Shown here one piece after another: positions 35,315-44,909 of a stretch of 64,000 nucleotides of DNA. Both the position numbers and the translations under genes were made by a program. This DNA comes from Candidatus Alistipes faecigallinarum (GTDB lineage: Bacteria > Bacteroidota > Bacteroidia > Bacteroidales > Rikenellaceae), in contig DXDG01000011.1 of the NCBI GenBank assembly GCA_019115605.1, positions 1 to 64,000 of the forward strand, written 5' to 3'. How positions within the stretch are numbered: position 1 is the first letter of the stretch; each line of letters opens with the position of its first letter. Below the pieces are notes generated by a model that worked only from the letters and a program-made list of their open reading frames with translations, had not been told where the DNA came from and ran no database searches.

Positions 35315-36250
35315 ATGAAACGAATCATAACGTTCCTGTTTGCCACGGGACTCTCCTGCCTGCTCGCCACGGGCTGCCAGGAGGAGTACAAGACCTACTC
35401 CGAAGGGGAGTATGTCCTGTTCCCGGACTCCGTTTCGCTCAACATGGTGCTCGAGAACCAGGAGTACTTCTCGGTTCCCGTCTCCTCGACCCGCGCCTGC
35501 GACTACGACCGCACGTTCGGCGTGGAGGTCATCGACCAGGGCAGCACGGCCATCGAGGGCCTGCACTACCGCCTGGCTTCCAACACGATCACCATCCCGG
35601 CCGGCCAGCGCTCGACCGAGGTGCTCGTACACGGCAACTATGAAAACTTCGAACCCTCCGACACGCTGCAGTTCACCCTCCGTCTGGTGATGCCCGAGCA
35701 GCTGAAGTGGGACCTCTACCAGGACCAGACCCGCGTGCGGATGCTCAAGGGCTGCACCTTCCACATCGAGGACTTCACCGGCTGGTGCGTGGTAACCTCG
35801 ACCTTCCTGCAGAGCTATCCCGGTGTCGAGAACACGAGCATCCAGCGTCTGATCTACACCGAAGCGGATCCCACCGACCCGGAAACGGTCATCCTGCACG
35901 ACTGGCTCTTCACGGGCTATGACGTGAAGCTCTCGTTCGATGCGGAGGATCTCTCCCTGCCGCTGGTCTCCATGCCCGGAGACCAGGTGCTGAGCGACGA
36001 GCTCTCGGTATTCGGACAGATCAACGGAGACAACAAGATCCTCGTGACGAACAGCCCCAACTACTACTCGTTCTTCGACACCTGCGCCGGGAACGTGAAA
36101 CTCTGGAGTTACGTCTACGTCTACAACATGGGTACGCCCGTGGGAACCGTAGGCACGTTCTACAACATCATGGAGTGGATCAGCGACGAAGAGGCCGACC
36201 GCCTGGTGCTCGAAGAGGGCATGAAAAAACACGGAGGCCCCTCCTTATAG
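35315..36250 (+). CDS. SusD-adjacent surface lipoprotein (possible DUF4984/DUF4843-like)
   Basis: A 311-residue lipoprotein with lipobox LATGC (C21) followed by acidic residues (QEEYKTYSEGEY), consistent with export to the cell surface. The N-terminal half looks like a Calx-beta/Ig-like domain (LNMVLENQEYFSVPVSSTRACDYDRTFGVEV...GQRSTEVLVHGNYENFEPSDTLQFTLRL), a pattern seen in lipoproteins encoded just after SusD. The second half is unrecognised beta-rich sequence. A likely role is substrate binding at the surface (SusE/F-position protein). It starts 21 nt after susD. Confidence 0.7.
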   Translation: MKRIITFLFATGLSCLLATGCQEEYKTYSEGEYVLFPDSVSLNMVLENQEYFSVPVSSTRACDYDRTFGVEVIDQGSTAIEGLHYRLASNTITIPAGQRSTEVLVHGNYENFEPSDTLQFTLRLVMPEQLKWDLYQDQTRVRMLKGCTFHIEDFTGWCVVTSTFLQSYPGVENTSIQRLIYTEADPTDPETVILHDWLFTGYDVKLSFDAEDLSLPLVSMPGDQVLSDELSVFGQINGDNKILVTNSPNYYSFFDTCAGNVKLWSYVYVYNMGTPVGTVGTFYNIMEWISDEEADRLVLEEGMKKHGGPSL

Positions 36251-36285
36251 TCAGACAAGAGATATAATAAAAAAACGATACGACT

Positions 36286-38361
36286 ATGAAAAAGTATTTT
36301 AGACATCTCTTTCTTGCAGCGCTTGCCGGGGCGACGCTCCTGCAGAGTGCCTGCTCCGAGAGCGATCCGGAAGAAAAGCTGCCGGAACCCAATTTCCCGA
36401 TGAAGACAACCCTCGGCATCGAGATCGGGGGCACCTGCACGATTCCCATCGAGCCCAATCAGGAGTGGTCGGTAAGCATCGACCAGAATACCGCCGGCGA
36501 GTGGTTCTGGCTCGACGACGACGGTCTGACGGCCTACACCCTGCGCGGCAAGGCCGGACAGCACACCATCACCGTTTGTGTTTCCGACAAGGAGGAGTAC
36601 GATACGGACCGCAGCATCGACGTTTCGATGACCATGGGCGGACAGACGCAGGTGATCGCCACCGTAGTCCGCGGCACCGTCGAGCGCCAGTTCGCCCTCT
36701 ATGCGGGCGAGCAGTCCGGATTCGGCGAGATCACCTATGAGGAGACGCCCGTCGATGCCGCCCAGACGACGCTCACCATTCCCTGGGCCGAGGAGTCGAT
36801 GGAGCCCGAGAACCGGCCCGTCAAGATTGCCGCCAACTTCCCCTGGCGTCTCGACTCGAAGCCCGAATGGATCGCCGAGCTCTCGCCTTCGGAGGGCAAG
36901 GCCGGCGAGACGGTCGAGATCCTGCTCTCTGCAGACCCCGAAGCCTATCCGCTCGAGGACGCCGAGGATGAACTCATCTTCTGCGACTACAACAACAACG
37001 ACGTCAAGCTCTCGTTCCGCATCTCGATCCCGGGCTGCGGAGAGAAGGAGTCGGTAACCCTCAACGCCGGGACGCTCTACACGTTCAACGCCGCGGGCGA
37101 GTACGGCAAGGGCGGTGCGGGCAGCGTCATCTGGACCTTCTACGGCCCGACGTTCCAGACCACGGCCGCACGCCTTGCAACCGACAACGGAAGCGTCGGC
37201 TACAAGCTCTTTGTCCTCGAGAAGCGTGAGGTCTATGCCGGCGCCTTCCTCTACAGCGTCTGCAACTGGGTTGAGGCCCACGAGACCGTTCTCTCGGGCA
37301 ACGACGTACTCGTCAACACGGAGTACCGTCTGACGGCCGACGCCTATGCGGGCGGCTACAACGCGGCAGCCCGCTCGGCCTCCGTCATCCTGCTTCCGGC
37401 CGAACTGGCCAAGGACGTAACGTCGGCACAGGACCTGATCGGACATGATCCCCAGACCTACATGCCGACGCTCAAGGAGGAGTACCGCGCCTGCGAACTG
37501 GCCACGATCAGCCAGGACGCCCCGATCGGCTCGCTCTTCACGGTGCGTGATCTGGCCGGTCTGGAGAACAGCGGCACGACCTTCCGTCAGCTCACCTATG
37601 CCGAAGACCGCGATCTTCCCGAGCGGATGGCCTTGATCTTCGGAACACCCGCCGAGCAGAACTACCAGATGACCTACACGAACGAGACCTCGACCGCCAC
37701 GATCATCTACGACGCCTCGCTGAACAACTTCACGACGCGCTTCTTCGACGAGAACTTCGCGCCGATCGCCGAGGGTGCCCTGCACTGGCTCAGCATCCGC
37801 AAGAACGACGCCTTCACCGATACGGACGGCATGCTGGTTTCGGCCGCAAGCTTCGAGATCCTCATGGACAACGTCTCGGAGGCAAAGACCGGATACGTCG
37901 TCCTCTATGTGGACGACGAGCCGAAGGCGGCCATCTGCTGCAAGACCGATTCGGGCAGCGGCAGCGGCGCCTTCCAGGCCGAGCTCACCTCGGGCAGTGC
38001 AAACTTCGAGGCCATTACGTTCGACAACTATCAGGAGATGGCCGCCATGCTCACCGATTTCGTCGGCCAGAACCTCGAAAGCGAGTTCGGCGAGAGACTC
38101 TATTTGGGCAGCACAATCTACCTGCTGGGCGCCGCTCCGGGCGAGAACATCAAGATCACGACGAGCGAGTTCGATCCCGAACGGGTGCAGATCCAGCCTT
38201 ATGAGGGTATCGAGTGGCTGAATGTGGATCTGGCCTCCGAGACGACCATCAACATCATGATGAATACTCCGGGAGCCGGAGACAGCCCCTATGCGATGCT
38301 CAACATCTACAACGGCGGCGACTATGCCGCAGGTATCATCTACTGTGTACCGCTGCCGTAA
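36286..38361 (+). CDS. Large surface lipoprotein of unknown function
   Basis: A 691-residue lipoprotein with lipobox LQSAC (C23) and the acidic tail SESDPEEKLPEP, a likely surface-export signal. The first part (about 35-245) contains two Ig/BACON-like modules (EIGGTCTIPIEPNQEWSVSIDQ; IAANFPWRLDSKPEWIAELSPSEGKAGETVEILL). The remaining 440 residues are unrecognised and beta-rich. I cannot assign a function. Position after SusD and its partner lipoprotein suggests a substrate-binding or enzyme-tethering component of the same complex. Confidence 0.65.
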   Translation: MKKYFRHLFLAALAGATLLQSACSESDPEEKLPEPNFPMKTTLGIEIGGTCTIPIEPNQEWSVSIDQNTAGEWFWLDDDGLTAYTLRGKAGQHTITVCVSDKEEYDTDRSIDVSMTMGGQTQVIATVVRGTVERQFALYAGEQSGFGEITYEETPVDAAQTTLTIPWAEESMEPENRPVKIAANFPWRLDSKPEWIAELSPSEGKAGETVEILLSADPEAYPLEDAEDELIFCDYNNNDVKLSFRISIPGCGEKESVTLNAGTLYTFNAAGEYGKGGAGSVIWTFYGPTFQTTAARLATDNGSVGYKLFVLEKREVYAGAFLYSVCNWVEAHETVLSGNDVLVNTEYRLTADAYAGGYNAAARSASVILLPAELAKDVTSAQDLIGHDPQTYMPTLKEEYRACELATISQDAPIGSLFTVRDLAGLENSGTTFRQLTYAEDRDLPERMALIFGTPAEQNYQMTYTNETSTATIIYDASLNNFTTRFFDENFAPIAEGALHWLSIRKNDAFTDTDGMLVSAASFEILMDNVSEAKTGYVVLYVDDEPKAAICCKTDSGSGSGAFQAELTSGSANFEAITFDNYQEMAAMLTDFVGQNLESEFGERLYLGSTIYLLGAAPGENIKITTSEFDPERVQIQPYEGIEWLNVDLASETTINIMMNTPGAGDSPYAMLNIYNGGDYAAGIIYCVPLP

Positions 38362-38374
38362 GATGCCGTAAGGC

Positions 38375-38399
38375 GGCACCTCCGGCAATCGGAGGTGCC
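38375..38399 (+). repeat. Perfect hairpin inside the Sus/protease cluster
   Basis: GGCACCTCCG-GCAAT-CGGAGGTGCC, a 10-bp perfect stem without a following T run, in the 82-nt gap between the transporter/lipoprotein genes and the leucine-rich-repeat genes. It may stabilise the upstream mRNA or attenuate transcription into the downstream half. Confidence 0.6.
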
Positions 38400-38443
38400 C
38401 ATCTACCACCAATATTCATTGTAAATCAGTGTAATTCATATAC

Positions 38444-41143
38444 ATGAAACTTTTCAAAACCGCCGTAATGCTGACTTTCGGGCTGACGCTGGGACTCCTT
38501 GCGGGCTGCTCGGACGATGACGGAATCGACAACCGCGATCTGGATTACGGATACGTTCAGTTCAAATTATACAAGGAGGCCTCCTACGAAGCCCCGCAGG
38601 ACGACGCCGCACAATCCCGGGCCATCAAACCCCAACTGGATTACCTGGCGGAGGCCAGCAAGGTCCAGGTAACGCTCACCAGCGGCGAAGAGACGATCGT
38701 CCAGACGCTCACGCTTTCGGCCGCCGATGCCGAAAGCGCCGAATACGGCATGCGGAGTGCCAAACTCAAGCTCCTTACGGGCAACTACACGATCACCCGC
38801 TTCACGCTTTTCGATGCCGAGGACGGGGAACTCTACAACGGCAATGCCGTCGATCCCGATCTGACGGTCGTCGCCGGAGGACTCACGGTTCACGACCTTA
38901 CGGTAAATGTCCAGCCGCGCGGCAAGGTGCGCTTCACCCTCACGAAGGACATGTCCGGATTCAATCCGCCGAAGAGCCGCAGCGGAGTCTCCCGCCAGTA
39001 CATCTTCGAGGAGATCGGATCGTTCGACGTAACGGTCAAGAATACCGAGACGAACAACCTCGTGGCATTCGAGGGCCTTCCCGTAACCTTCTCGATCCAC
39101 TTCGACGATCCCGAGAATACGGAAACGGCTCCGGGTTACCAGACCTCGACCTGCGCCTGCGACTCGCTGCTTTCGCTTCCGGCCGGAAACTATGCGGTCA
39201 TCAAATATGTTACCTACGACAGCGACGGCACCCTGCTCGAGACCAATACCGCTCCGGCCGAGTCGCCCTTCACGGTCGAGGACAACCGTACGACCGACAG
39301 CGACGTCGCCGTTACGCTCTACGAGGCCGACGAATACATGAAGGACCACTATGCGCTCTACGCGATCTGGAAAGCGCTGCACGGCGATGAGTGGTCCTAC
39401 CAGGGCGAGAACTACCCCGTCGGATCGAACTGGGACTTCAACAAGGACCCCGACCTGTGGAGCTACCAGCCGGGTGTCGAGGTCCATACCAACGGACGTA
39501 TCGCCATGATCGACATCAGCGGCTTCGGCTTCTCGGGCGACATGCCCAAGGAGCTCGGACAGCTCACCGAGCTCGTAGAGCTCTATCTGGGCACGCACAA
39601 CGACACGAACGTCGGCTTCAAGGATCCGACGCTCGATCCCGACCAGAGCCTCACCGAGCGTTCGCGCAACCGCATGGAGAACCATCGCGCCCTGCTGCAC
39701 GCCATGCACCCGGCCACGCAGATGTCCTGGCCCTGCGCCTTTGCGCTGCGCGAGCACGGCATCCACATCCGCGCCACGGAGCTCTACGACCAGGGCTACA
39801 CCGAGGATCAGATCTTCGAGGCCTCGACGGGCCGCCAGCGCGACATCCGTCCGATGGACACCTCGCACGGCAAGCTCTGCAACGGGCTCCGGTCGCTGCC
39901 CGCCGAGATCGGCAACCTCAAGAAGCTCGAGTACCTCTATATCGCCAACAGCGCCATCGAGTCGCTTCCCGACTACGAGGGCGAAGGCCGCGAGGGCATG
40001 TCGGGACTGGCAGCCTGCACCGATTTCGAGGTGTACAACTGCCCGAACATGAAGAAGTTCCCGCGCGCTATCGCCAAGATGCCGAAGCTCGTTGCCGCGA
40101 ACCTCTCGAACAACAAGCAGTGGGAGGCCCAGGATCTCCACGACGGACTGACCGAACTGGCCGAAGGCCTCTCGAAGGAGACCCTGCAGATGCTCTACCT
40201 GACGGACAACAGCCTCGAGGAGCTGCCCGCCTCCTTCCGGAACTTCAAGCGTCTGGGTCTGCTCGACCTGACGCGCAACAACATCCACACGCTCCATCCG
40301 CTGGGCGAGGAGGTTGCTCCCGTGGAGCTGTTCTTCAGCCACAACCAGATCGAGGAGATCCCCGTCGACGAGAACGGCCGGTTCTGCAACATGGACGATC
40401 TGACCGAGTTCTCCTTCTCGTTCAACAAGCTGAAGAAGTTCCCCAACATCTTCAGCTCGGAGATGATCTCCGCCATCTCGAACGTCGACTTCTCCTACAA
40501 CGACCTGCAGGACTATACCGACGAGGAGGCTGCCGCCTTCAAGGGCATCTATGTCCAGACGCTCACCCTGGCCGGCAACCCGGGACTGACGAAATATCCC
40601 AAGTGGCTCGGCGACTCCGACTCGGAGGTGTCGTACATCATCCTGCGCGGCTGCGGCCTCACGGAGTTCCCCGAAGGGTGCTTCGAGGGCAAGTATTCGA
40701 GCCGTCAGATCTCGTTCGACCTGACGTACAACCGCCTCACGGATCTTCCCGACGACTTCTCGGCCGACACGCTCCCCTACCTCTACGGTCTCGACCTGTC
40801 GCAGAACGCCTTCGCGAAGTTCCCCTACGAGCCGATGACCTGCAAGGGGCTGACGGTCTTCGCCATCCGCGGCCAGCGCGACGAGCAGGGCGAACGCTGC
40901 CTGAGGGAGTGGCCCACGGGCGTCTACCAGCACACCGGTCTGCGCGGCTTCTACATCGGTTCGAACGACCTGCGCAAGATCGACGACACGATCTCGACGG
41001 CCATCTGGACGCTCGACATCAGCGACAACCCCAACATCACGTTCGATGCTTCGGATGTCTGCTACGCCTGGGAGAACGGAGCCTATATCCTCATTTACGA
41101 CAAGACGCAGAACATCACCAACTGCGAAGCGATGCTCGAATAA
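38444..41143 (+). CDS. Leucine-rich-repeat surface lipoprotein
   Basis: An 899-residue lipoprotein with lipobox LLAGC (C22) followed by SDDDGIDN, a strong acidic surface-export signal. Residues about 28-290 form beta-sandwich domains (a DUF4458-like N-terminal region is likely). Residues about 300-880 hold irregular leucine-rich repeats, for example LRSLPAEIGNLKKLEYLYIANSAIESLPDYE, LQMLYLTDNSLEELPASFRNFKRLGLLDLTRNNIHTL and LYGLDLSQNAFAKFPYEPM. Such LRR folds bind proteins or glycans. With the adjacent LRR and subtilisin genes it probably works at the cell surface on a protein ligand. Confidence 0.82.
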   Translation: MKLFKTAVMLTFGLTLGLLAGCSDDDGIDNRDLDYGYVQFKLYKEASYEAPQDDAAQSRAIKPQLDYLAEASKVQVTLTSGEETIVQTLTLSAADAESAEYGMRSAKLKLLTGNYTITRFTLFDAEDGELYNGNAVDPDLTVVAGGLTVHDLTVNVQPRGKVRFTLTKDMSGFNPPKSRSGVSRQYIFEEIGSFDVTVKNTETNNLVAFEGLPVTFSIHFDDPENTETAPGYQTSTCACDSLLSLPAGNYAVIKYVTYDSDGTLLETNTAPAESPFTVEDNRTTDSDVAVTLYEADEYMKDHYALYAIWKALHGDEWSYQGENYPVGSNWDFNKDPDLWSYQPGVEVHTNGRIAMIDISGFGFSGDMPKELGQLTELVELYLGTHNDTNVGFKDPTLDPDQSLTERSRNRMENHRALLHAMHPATQMSWPCAFALREHGIHIRATELYDQGYTEDQIFEASTGRQRDIRPMDTSHGKLCNGLRSLPAEIGNLKKLEYLYIANSAIESLPDYEGEGREGMSGLAACTDFEVYNCPNMKKFPRAIAKMPKLVAANLSNNKQWEAQDLHDGLTELAEGLSKETLQMLYLTDNSLEELPASFRNFKRLGLLDLTRNNIHTLHPLGEEVAPVELFFSHNQIEEIPVDENGRFCNMDDLTEFSFSFNKLKKFPNIFSSEMISAISNVDFSYNDLQDYTDEEAAAFKGIYVQTLTLAGNPGLTKYPKWLGDSDSEVSYIILRGCGLTEFPEGCFEGKYSSRQISFDLTYNRLTDLPDDFSADTLPYLYGLDLSQNAFAKFPYEPMTCKGLTVFAIRGQRDEQGERCLREWPTGVYQHTGLRGFYIGSNDLRKIDDTISTAIWTLDISDNPNITFDASDVCYAWENGAYILIYDKTQNITNCEAMLE

Positions 41144-41165
41144 CCTTTAAGAACGTACGCAAATC

Positions 41166-42806
41166 ATGAACGTAAAAACCTATATATCGATTTTTCTCTG
41201 CGCACTGGTGGCCGTCGGCTGCTCGGACGACAAGAAGGTCGGCGTAAAGATCGACAGCGACTCGATCGAGATCGGTGCCGAGGGCGGGACCCGGAACATC
41301 CGGATCACGGCCGACGACCAGTGGGTCGCCTTGACGAACGATCCCTGGATCACCATCTCGCCGGCCAACGGCCGCGGCTCGGCCGTCTGCCAGATCATCA
41401 TCGACTCGGCCCTGCTCAACGAACCCCGCCAGGGCATGGTGCGCATCCAGAACCAGAACAACTGGGAGGAGCGCCGCGACATCTCCATCTCGCAGCAGGG
41501 TTTCGACTACGCCATTACGCTTGAGAGCCCGCAGATCACCATCTCGAACTACGCCGCTCTGGGTGAACGTACCTTTGACGTGCGGGTAAAGACCAATGTC
41601 GATTTCGACATCGAGATTCCCGAAGAGGCCCAGTCCTGGCTCCGCTCCGAGGAGTATCAGGTCAATCTCGACCGGGGTGTGCGTCCCCGCGAGGTAACCC
41701 TGCGCTTCAACTGGGAGATCAATTCGCGCGACACGGAACGCAACGCCTCCATCGTTTTCAAACCCCGCAAGGAGGTGCAGCTTGCCACACAGGACGGCCT
41801 GACCGTACGACAGAACGCATCCGAGCCGATCGACGTCGGGACGCGCGCCGGAGACTCCGTAGCGCTGCTCTCGATCGCCCGCGCCCTCGACATGTGGCAG
41901 TCGTGGGAAACCTCCGAGAGCATGGCGAACTGGGACAATGTGGAACTCTGGGAAAAGGATATGGAAGGATGTACGGACGACATGGTCGGCCGCGTAAAAT
42001 ACGCCCGTTTCTACATGTTCAGCACCAAGGAGGGTATTCCGTTCGAGGTTCAGTACCTCACGGCAGCCGACGAGCTGGTCTTCTACTCGAACACCAACTC
42101 GAACCGCTACAGCCTTTCGACGGGTGAGTACATCACCAAGCTTCCGAACCTCAAGCGACTGACGATCAGCGCCTACGGTCTTACGGAGCTGGATCCCTCG
42201 TTCAAGAATCTCAAGAGCCTCGAATTCCTCGACCTCTCGAGCAACAACTTCGAGGAGATTCCCTCGGTGCTCACCAAGGAGAACCTTCCCAACCTGCACG
42301 CCCTGAAGATGAACGCCAACCAGCGCATCATCATCTACGACCTCTACAACTCGACGACCACCAACTTCGGCGGTCTGTTCCAGGAGACCAGCTCCTCGCG
42401 CGAGTTCCCGCGCCGCCTGCTCGAATGGGACAAGCTCGACACGCTGATCCTCTCGGTGAACTACCTCCAGGGCCGCATTCCCGACATGAAGGACTACACG
42501 ACCTACACGCAGGCCGACATCAACGCCGCAGACTCGCTGCCGCAGGCGCTGGTGGGCATTCCGAAGGTGCTTCCCAACATCAAGCGCTTCTCGATCAACC
42601 TGAACCGTCTGACCGGAGAGCTCCCCGAATGGCTGCTCCGCCACCCGGCACTCGACTGGTGGGACCCCTTCACGCTGGTCTTCTTCCAGGAGGGCAAGGA
42701 CAAGGAGGGCAAGACGGCAGGATTCACCAACGAGCCGATCAACCTGAACGACTACTACGAATTCTACGAGGGAAAGAAGTATCTCGATCCCAACCGGAAA
42801 GAGTAG
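41166..42806 (+). CDS. BACON-domain and leucine-rich-repeat lipoprotein
   Basis: A 546-residue lipoprotein with lipobox VAVGC (C19) followed by SDDKK. A BACON domain lies at about 30-112 (IEIGAEGGTRNIRITADDQWVALTNDPWITISPANGRGSAV...ISQQGF). A second Ig-like module (about 115-220) follows. LRRs lie at about 315-500 (LPNLKRLTISAYGLTELDPSFKNLKSLEFLDLSSNNFEEIPS, ...LPNIKRFSINLNRLTGELPEWLL). BACON domains usually act as spacers or binders in surface enzymes of Bacteroidetes. It is 22 nt downstream of the first LRR gene and 38 nt upstream of the protease. Confidence 0.85.
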   Translation: MNVKTYISIFLCALVAVGCSDDKKVGVKIDSDSIEIGAEGGTRNIRITADDQWVALTNDPWITISPANGRGSAVCQIIIDSALLNEPRQGMVRIQNQNNWEERRDISISQQGFDYAITLESPQITISNYAALGERTFDVRVKTNVDFDIEIPEEAQSWLRSEEYQVNLDRGVRPREVTLRFNWEINSRDTERNASIVFKPRKEVQLATQDGLTVRQNASEPIDVGTRAGDSVALLSIARALDMWQSWETSESMANWDNVELWEKDMEGCTDDMVGRVKYARFYMFSTKEGIPFEVQYLTAADELVFYSNTNSNRYSLSTGEYITKLPNLKRLTISAYGLTELDPSFKNLKSLEFLDLSSNNFEEIPSVLTKENLPNLHALKMNANQRIIIYDLYNSTTTNFGGLFQETSSSREFPRRLLEWDKLDTLILSVNYLQGRIPDMKDYTTYTQADINAADSLPQALVGIPKVLPNIKRFSINLNRLTGELPEWLLRHPALDWWDPFTLVFFQEGKDKEGKTAGFTNEPINLNDYYEFYEGKKYLDPNRKE

Positions 42807-42844
42807 CCATCGGATTATTCAACGCATAAAACAGACAACGAAAG

Positions 42845-44908
42845 ATGAAAAAAGAGATATACGGCATTTGTATCGCAGCCCTGCTTGCTTTCGGCGCCTG
42901 CGCGACCGACGAGCTTCCGACGCCTTCGGAACCGCAGCCCGGAACGCCGGAGCAGAACGAGCCCGTCTCGGGTGAGGTGCTCGTGAAGTTCCAGAGCTAC
43001 GTCAGCGACATCCTCGACCGGATGGAGGCTCAGACTCGCAGCGGAGCTCCGGCGACCCGTTCGGGAATCCTCTCCGTGGACGAGGTCCTCGACCTTATCG
43101 GCGGCTATGAGCTCGAACGTGTCTTCCCGGTCGATGCCCGCACCGAGGAGCGTACGCGCGAGGCGGGTCTCAACCTGTGGTACGTGGTACGCTTCGACCG
43201 CCAGAAGAACAGTGTCGAGGAGGTCATCGCACGACTCTCGCAGCTCGGAGAGGTACAGTATGCCAGCCCGAACCGCAAGATCCAGCGGGCCTACAGCAGC
43301 GAACGCAAGGCCACGCCCCTGACGCGCGAGACGCTCGAAATGCTCAAGCGCCGCACGGCCGGCACGCGTGCCGGAGCCTCCTTCAGCGACCCGCTGCTCC
43401 CGATGCAGTGGAATCTGGTCAACGACGGCACGATGTTCACCGGCACGGAGGCCTGCCCGCAGGCGAAATCGATCGCCGGCGCCGACGTTCGGTGCCAGGA
43501 GGCCTGGAGCGCCTCGACGGGCGACCCGTCGATCATCGTCGCCGTGCTCGACGAGGGTGTCTGCCTGACCCATCCCGAGCTGGCGGCCAACATCTGGACC
43601 AACGAGGATGAGATCGACGGTTCGAAGCGCGACAACGACGGCAACGGATATGCCGGCGACATCCACGGATACAACTTCGTAACCGATTCGGGCGTCATCA
43701 CCTGGGACGATCTGAACGACACGGGCCACAGCACGCACGTCGCCGGCGTCATCGCCGCCGTAAACGGCAACGGCGAGGGTATCTGCTCGATTGCCGGAGG
43801 CACGCCCTCGCAGCCGGGCGTGAAGATCATGTCGTGCCAGATCTTCGCCGGCAACACCGGCGGCAACTCCATGTCGGCGGTCAAGGCGATCAAGTATGCC
43901 GCCGACAACGGCGCCGTCATCCTTCAGTGCAGCTGGGGCTACACCTCGGGTACGGCCAACAGCTATGAGTGGGGCACGCCGGGCTACGCCACCGAGGAGG
44001 AGTGGGAGACGCTCGCCCCGCTGGAGAAGGACGCCGTTGACTACTTCACCCACAACGCCGGATCGCCCAACGGTCCCATCGACGGCGGCATCGCCGTCTT
44101 CGCCTCGGGCAACGAATATGCCAACACGGCGGGATTCCCCGGTGCGGCCAGCATGTGCGTATCGGTATCCGCAACGGCTGCCGACTACACGCCGGCCACC
44201 TACACCAACTACGGTCCCGGAACGAACATTGCGGCTCCGGGCGGCGACCGCGACTACTACTGGGACTATGGCGAAGGCGCCCTGCGCGGTGAAACGGGCT
44301 GCGTGCTCTCGACGCTTCCCTACAACGTCAGCGAAACCGGCTACGGCTACATGGAGGGTACCTCGATGGCCTGCCCGCACGTCTCGGGCGTCGTGGCCCT
44401 GGGTCTCTCGTATGCCGCACAGATGCGCCGCCACTTCACGGCCGAAGAGTTCCGCGAGCTGCTCTACAGCACCACCACGCCGATTGACTCCTACATCACC
44501 GGCACGAAGTTCTACTACCGTTACGCCTACGACATGGGGCTCACCAACCCCACGCAGATGATGCTCACGAACTATACGGGAAAGATGGGTACCGGACAGG
44601 TCAATGCCCGGCAGCTGCTTGACGCCGTCGCGCAAGGCGGCGTGCAGATGCGCTTCCCGAACCTCTACATTCCGCTTGAGGGTTCGGTAACGGAGCGTCC
44701 GGCCGTCTACTTCCTCGACGGCGAACAGCTGACCTACACCGTGCAGATCGACGACGAAAGCATCGCTTCGGCGACGCTCGCGAACGGCCTGCTCACCGTC
44801 CGGGGTCTCAAGGAGGGTTCGACGCACGCCTCGATCACCGGCGGCGGACAGACGCAGTCGTTCAGCATCACCGTCCGCAAGTCGGCCAACGGAAACGGAT
44901 GGCTTTAG
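42845..44908 (+). CDS. Subtilisin-family (S8) serine protease lipoprotein
   Basis: A 687-residue lipoprotein protease. The lipobox is AFGAC (C19), then TDELPTPSEP. Residues about 40-150 look like an inhibitory propeptide (EVLVKFQSYV...LWYVVRFDRQ...VEEVIARLSQLGEVQYASPN). The catalytic domain (about 185-640) has Asp236 in VAVLDEGV, His295 in GHSTHVAG, oxyanion Asn423 in FASGNEYAN, and Ser507 in GTSMACPHVSG. A C-terminal Ig-like domain (about 590-687) closes the protein. Cys-anchored S8 proteases can cut extracellular proteins at the cell surface. It is the only clear degradative enzyme in the SusCD cluster. Confidence 0.93.
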   Translation: MKKEIYGICIAALLAFGACATDELPTPSEPQPGTPEQNEPVSGEVLVKFQSYVSDILDRMEAQTRSGAPATRSGILSVDEVLDLIGGYELERVFPVDARTEERTREAGLNLWYVVRFDRQKNSVEEVIARLSQLGEVQYASPNRKIQRAYSSERKATPLTRETLEMLKRRTAGTRAGASFSDPLLPMQWNLVNDGTMFTGTEACPQAKSIAGADVRCQEAWSASTGDPSIIVAVLDEGVCLTHPELAANIWTNEDEIDGSKRDNDGNGYAGDIHGYNFVTDSGVITWDDLNDTGHSTHVAGVIAAVNGNGEGICSIAGGTPSQPGVKIMSCQIFAGNTGGNSMSAVKAIKYAADNGAVILQCSWGYTSGTANSYEWGTPGYATEEEWETLAPLEKDAVDYFTHNAGSPNGPIDGGIAVFASGNEYANTAGFPGAASMCVSVSATAADYTPATYTNYGPGTNIAAPGGDRDYYWDYGEGALRGETGCVLSTLPYNVSETGYGYMEGTSMACPHVSGVVALGLSYAAQMRRHFTAEEFRELLYSTTTPIDSYITGTKFYYRYAYDMGLTNPTQMMLTNYTGKMGTGQVNARQLLDAVAQGGVQMRFPNLYIPLEGSVTERPAVYFLDGEQLTYTVQIDDESIASATLANGLLTVRGLKEGSTHASITGGGQTQSFSITVRKSANGNGWL

Positions 44909-44909
44909 G

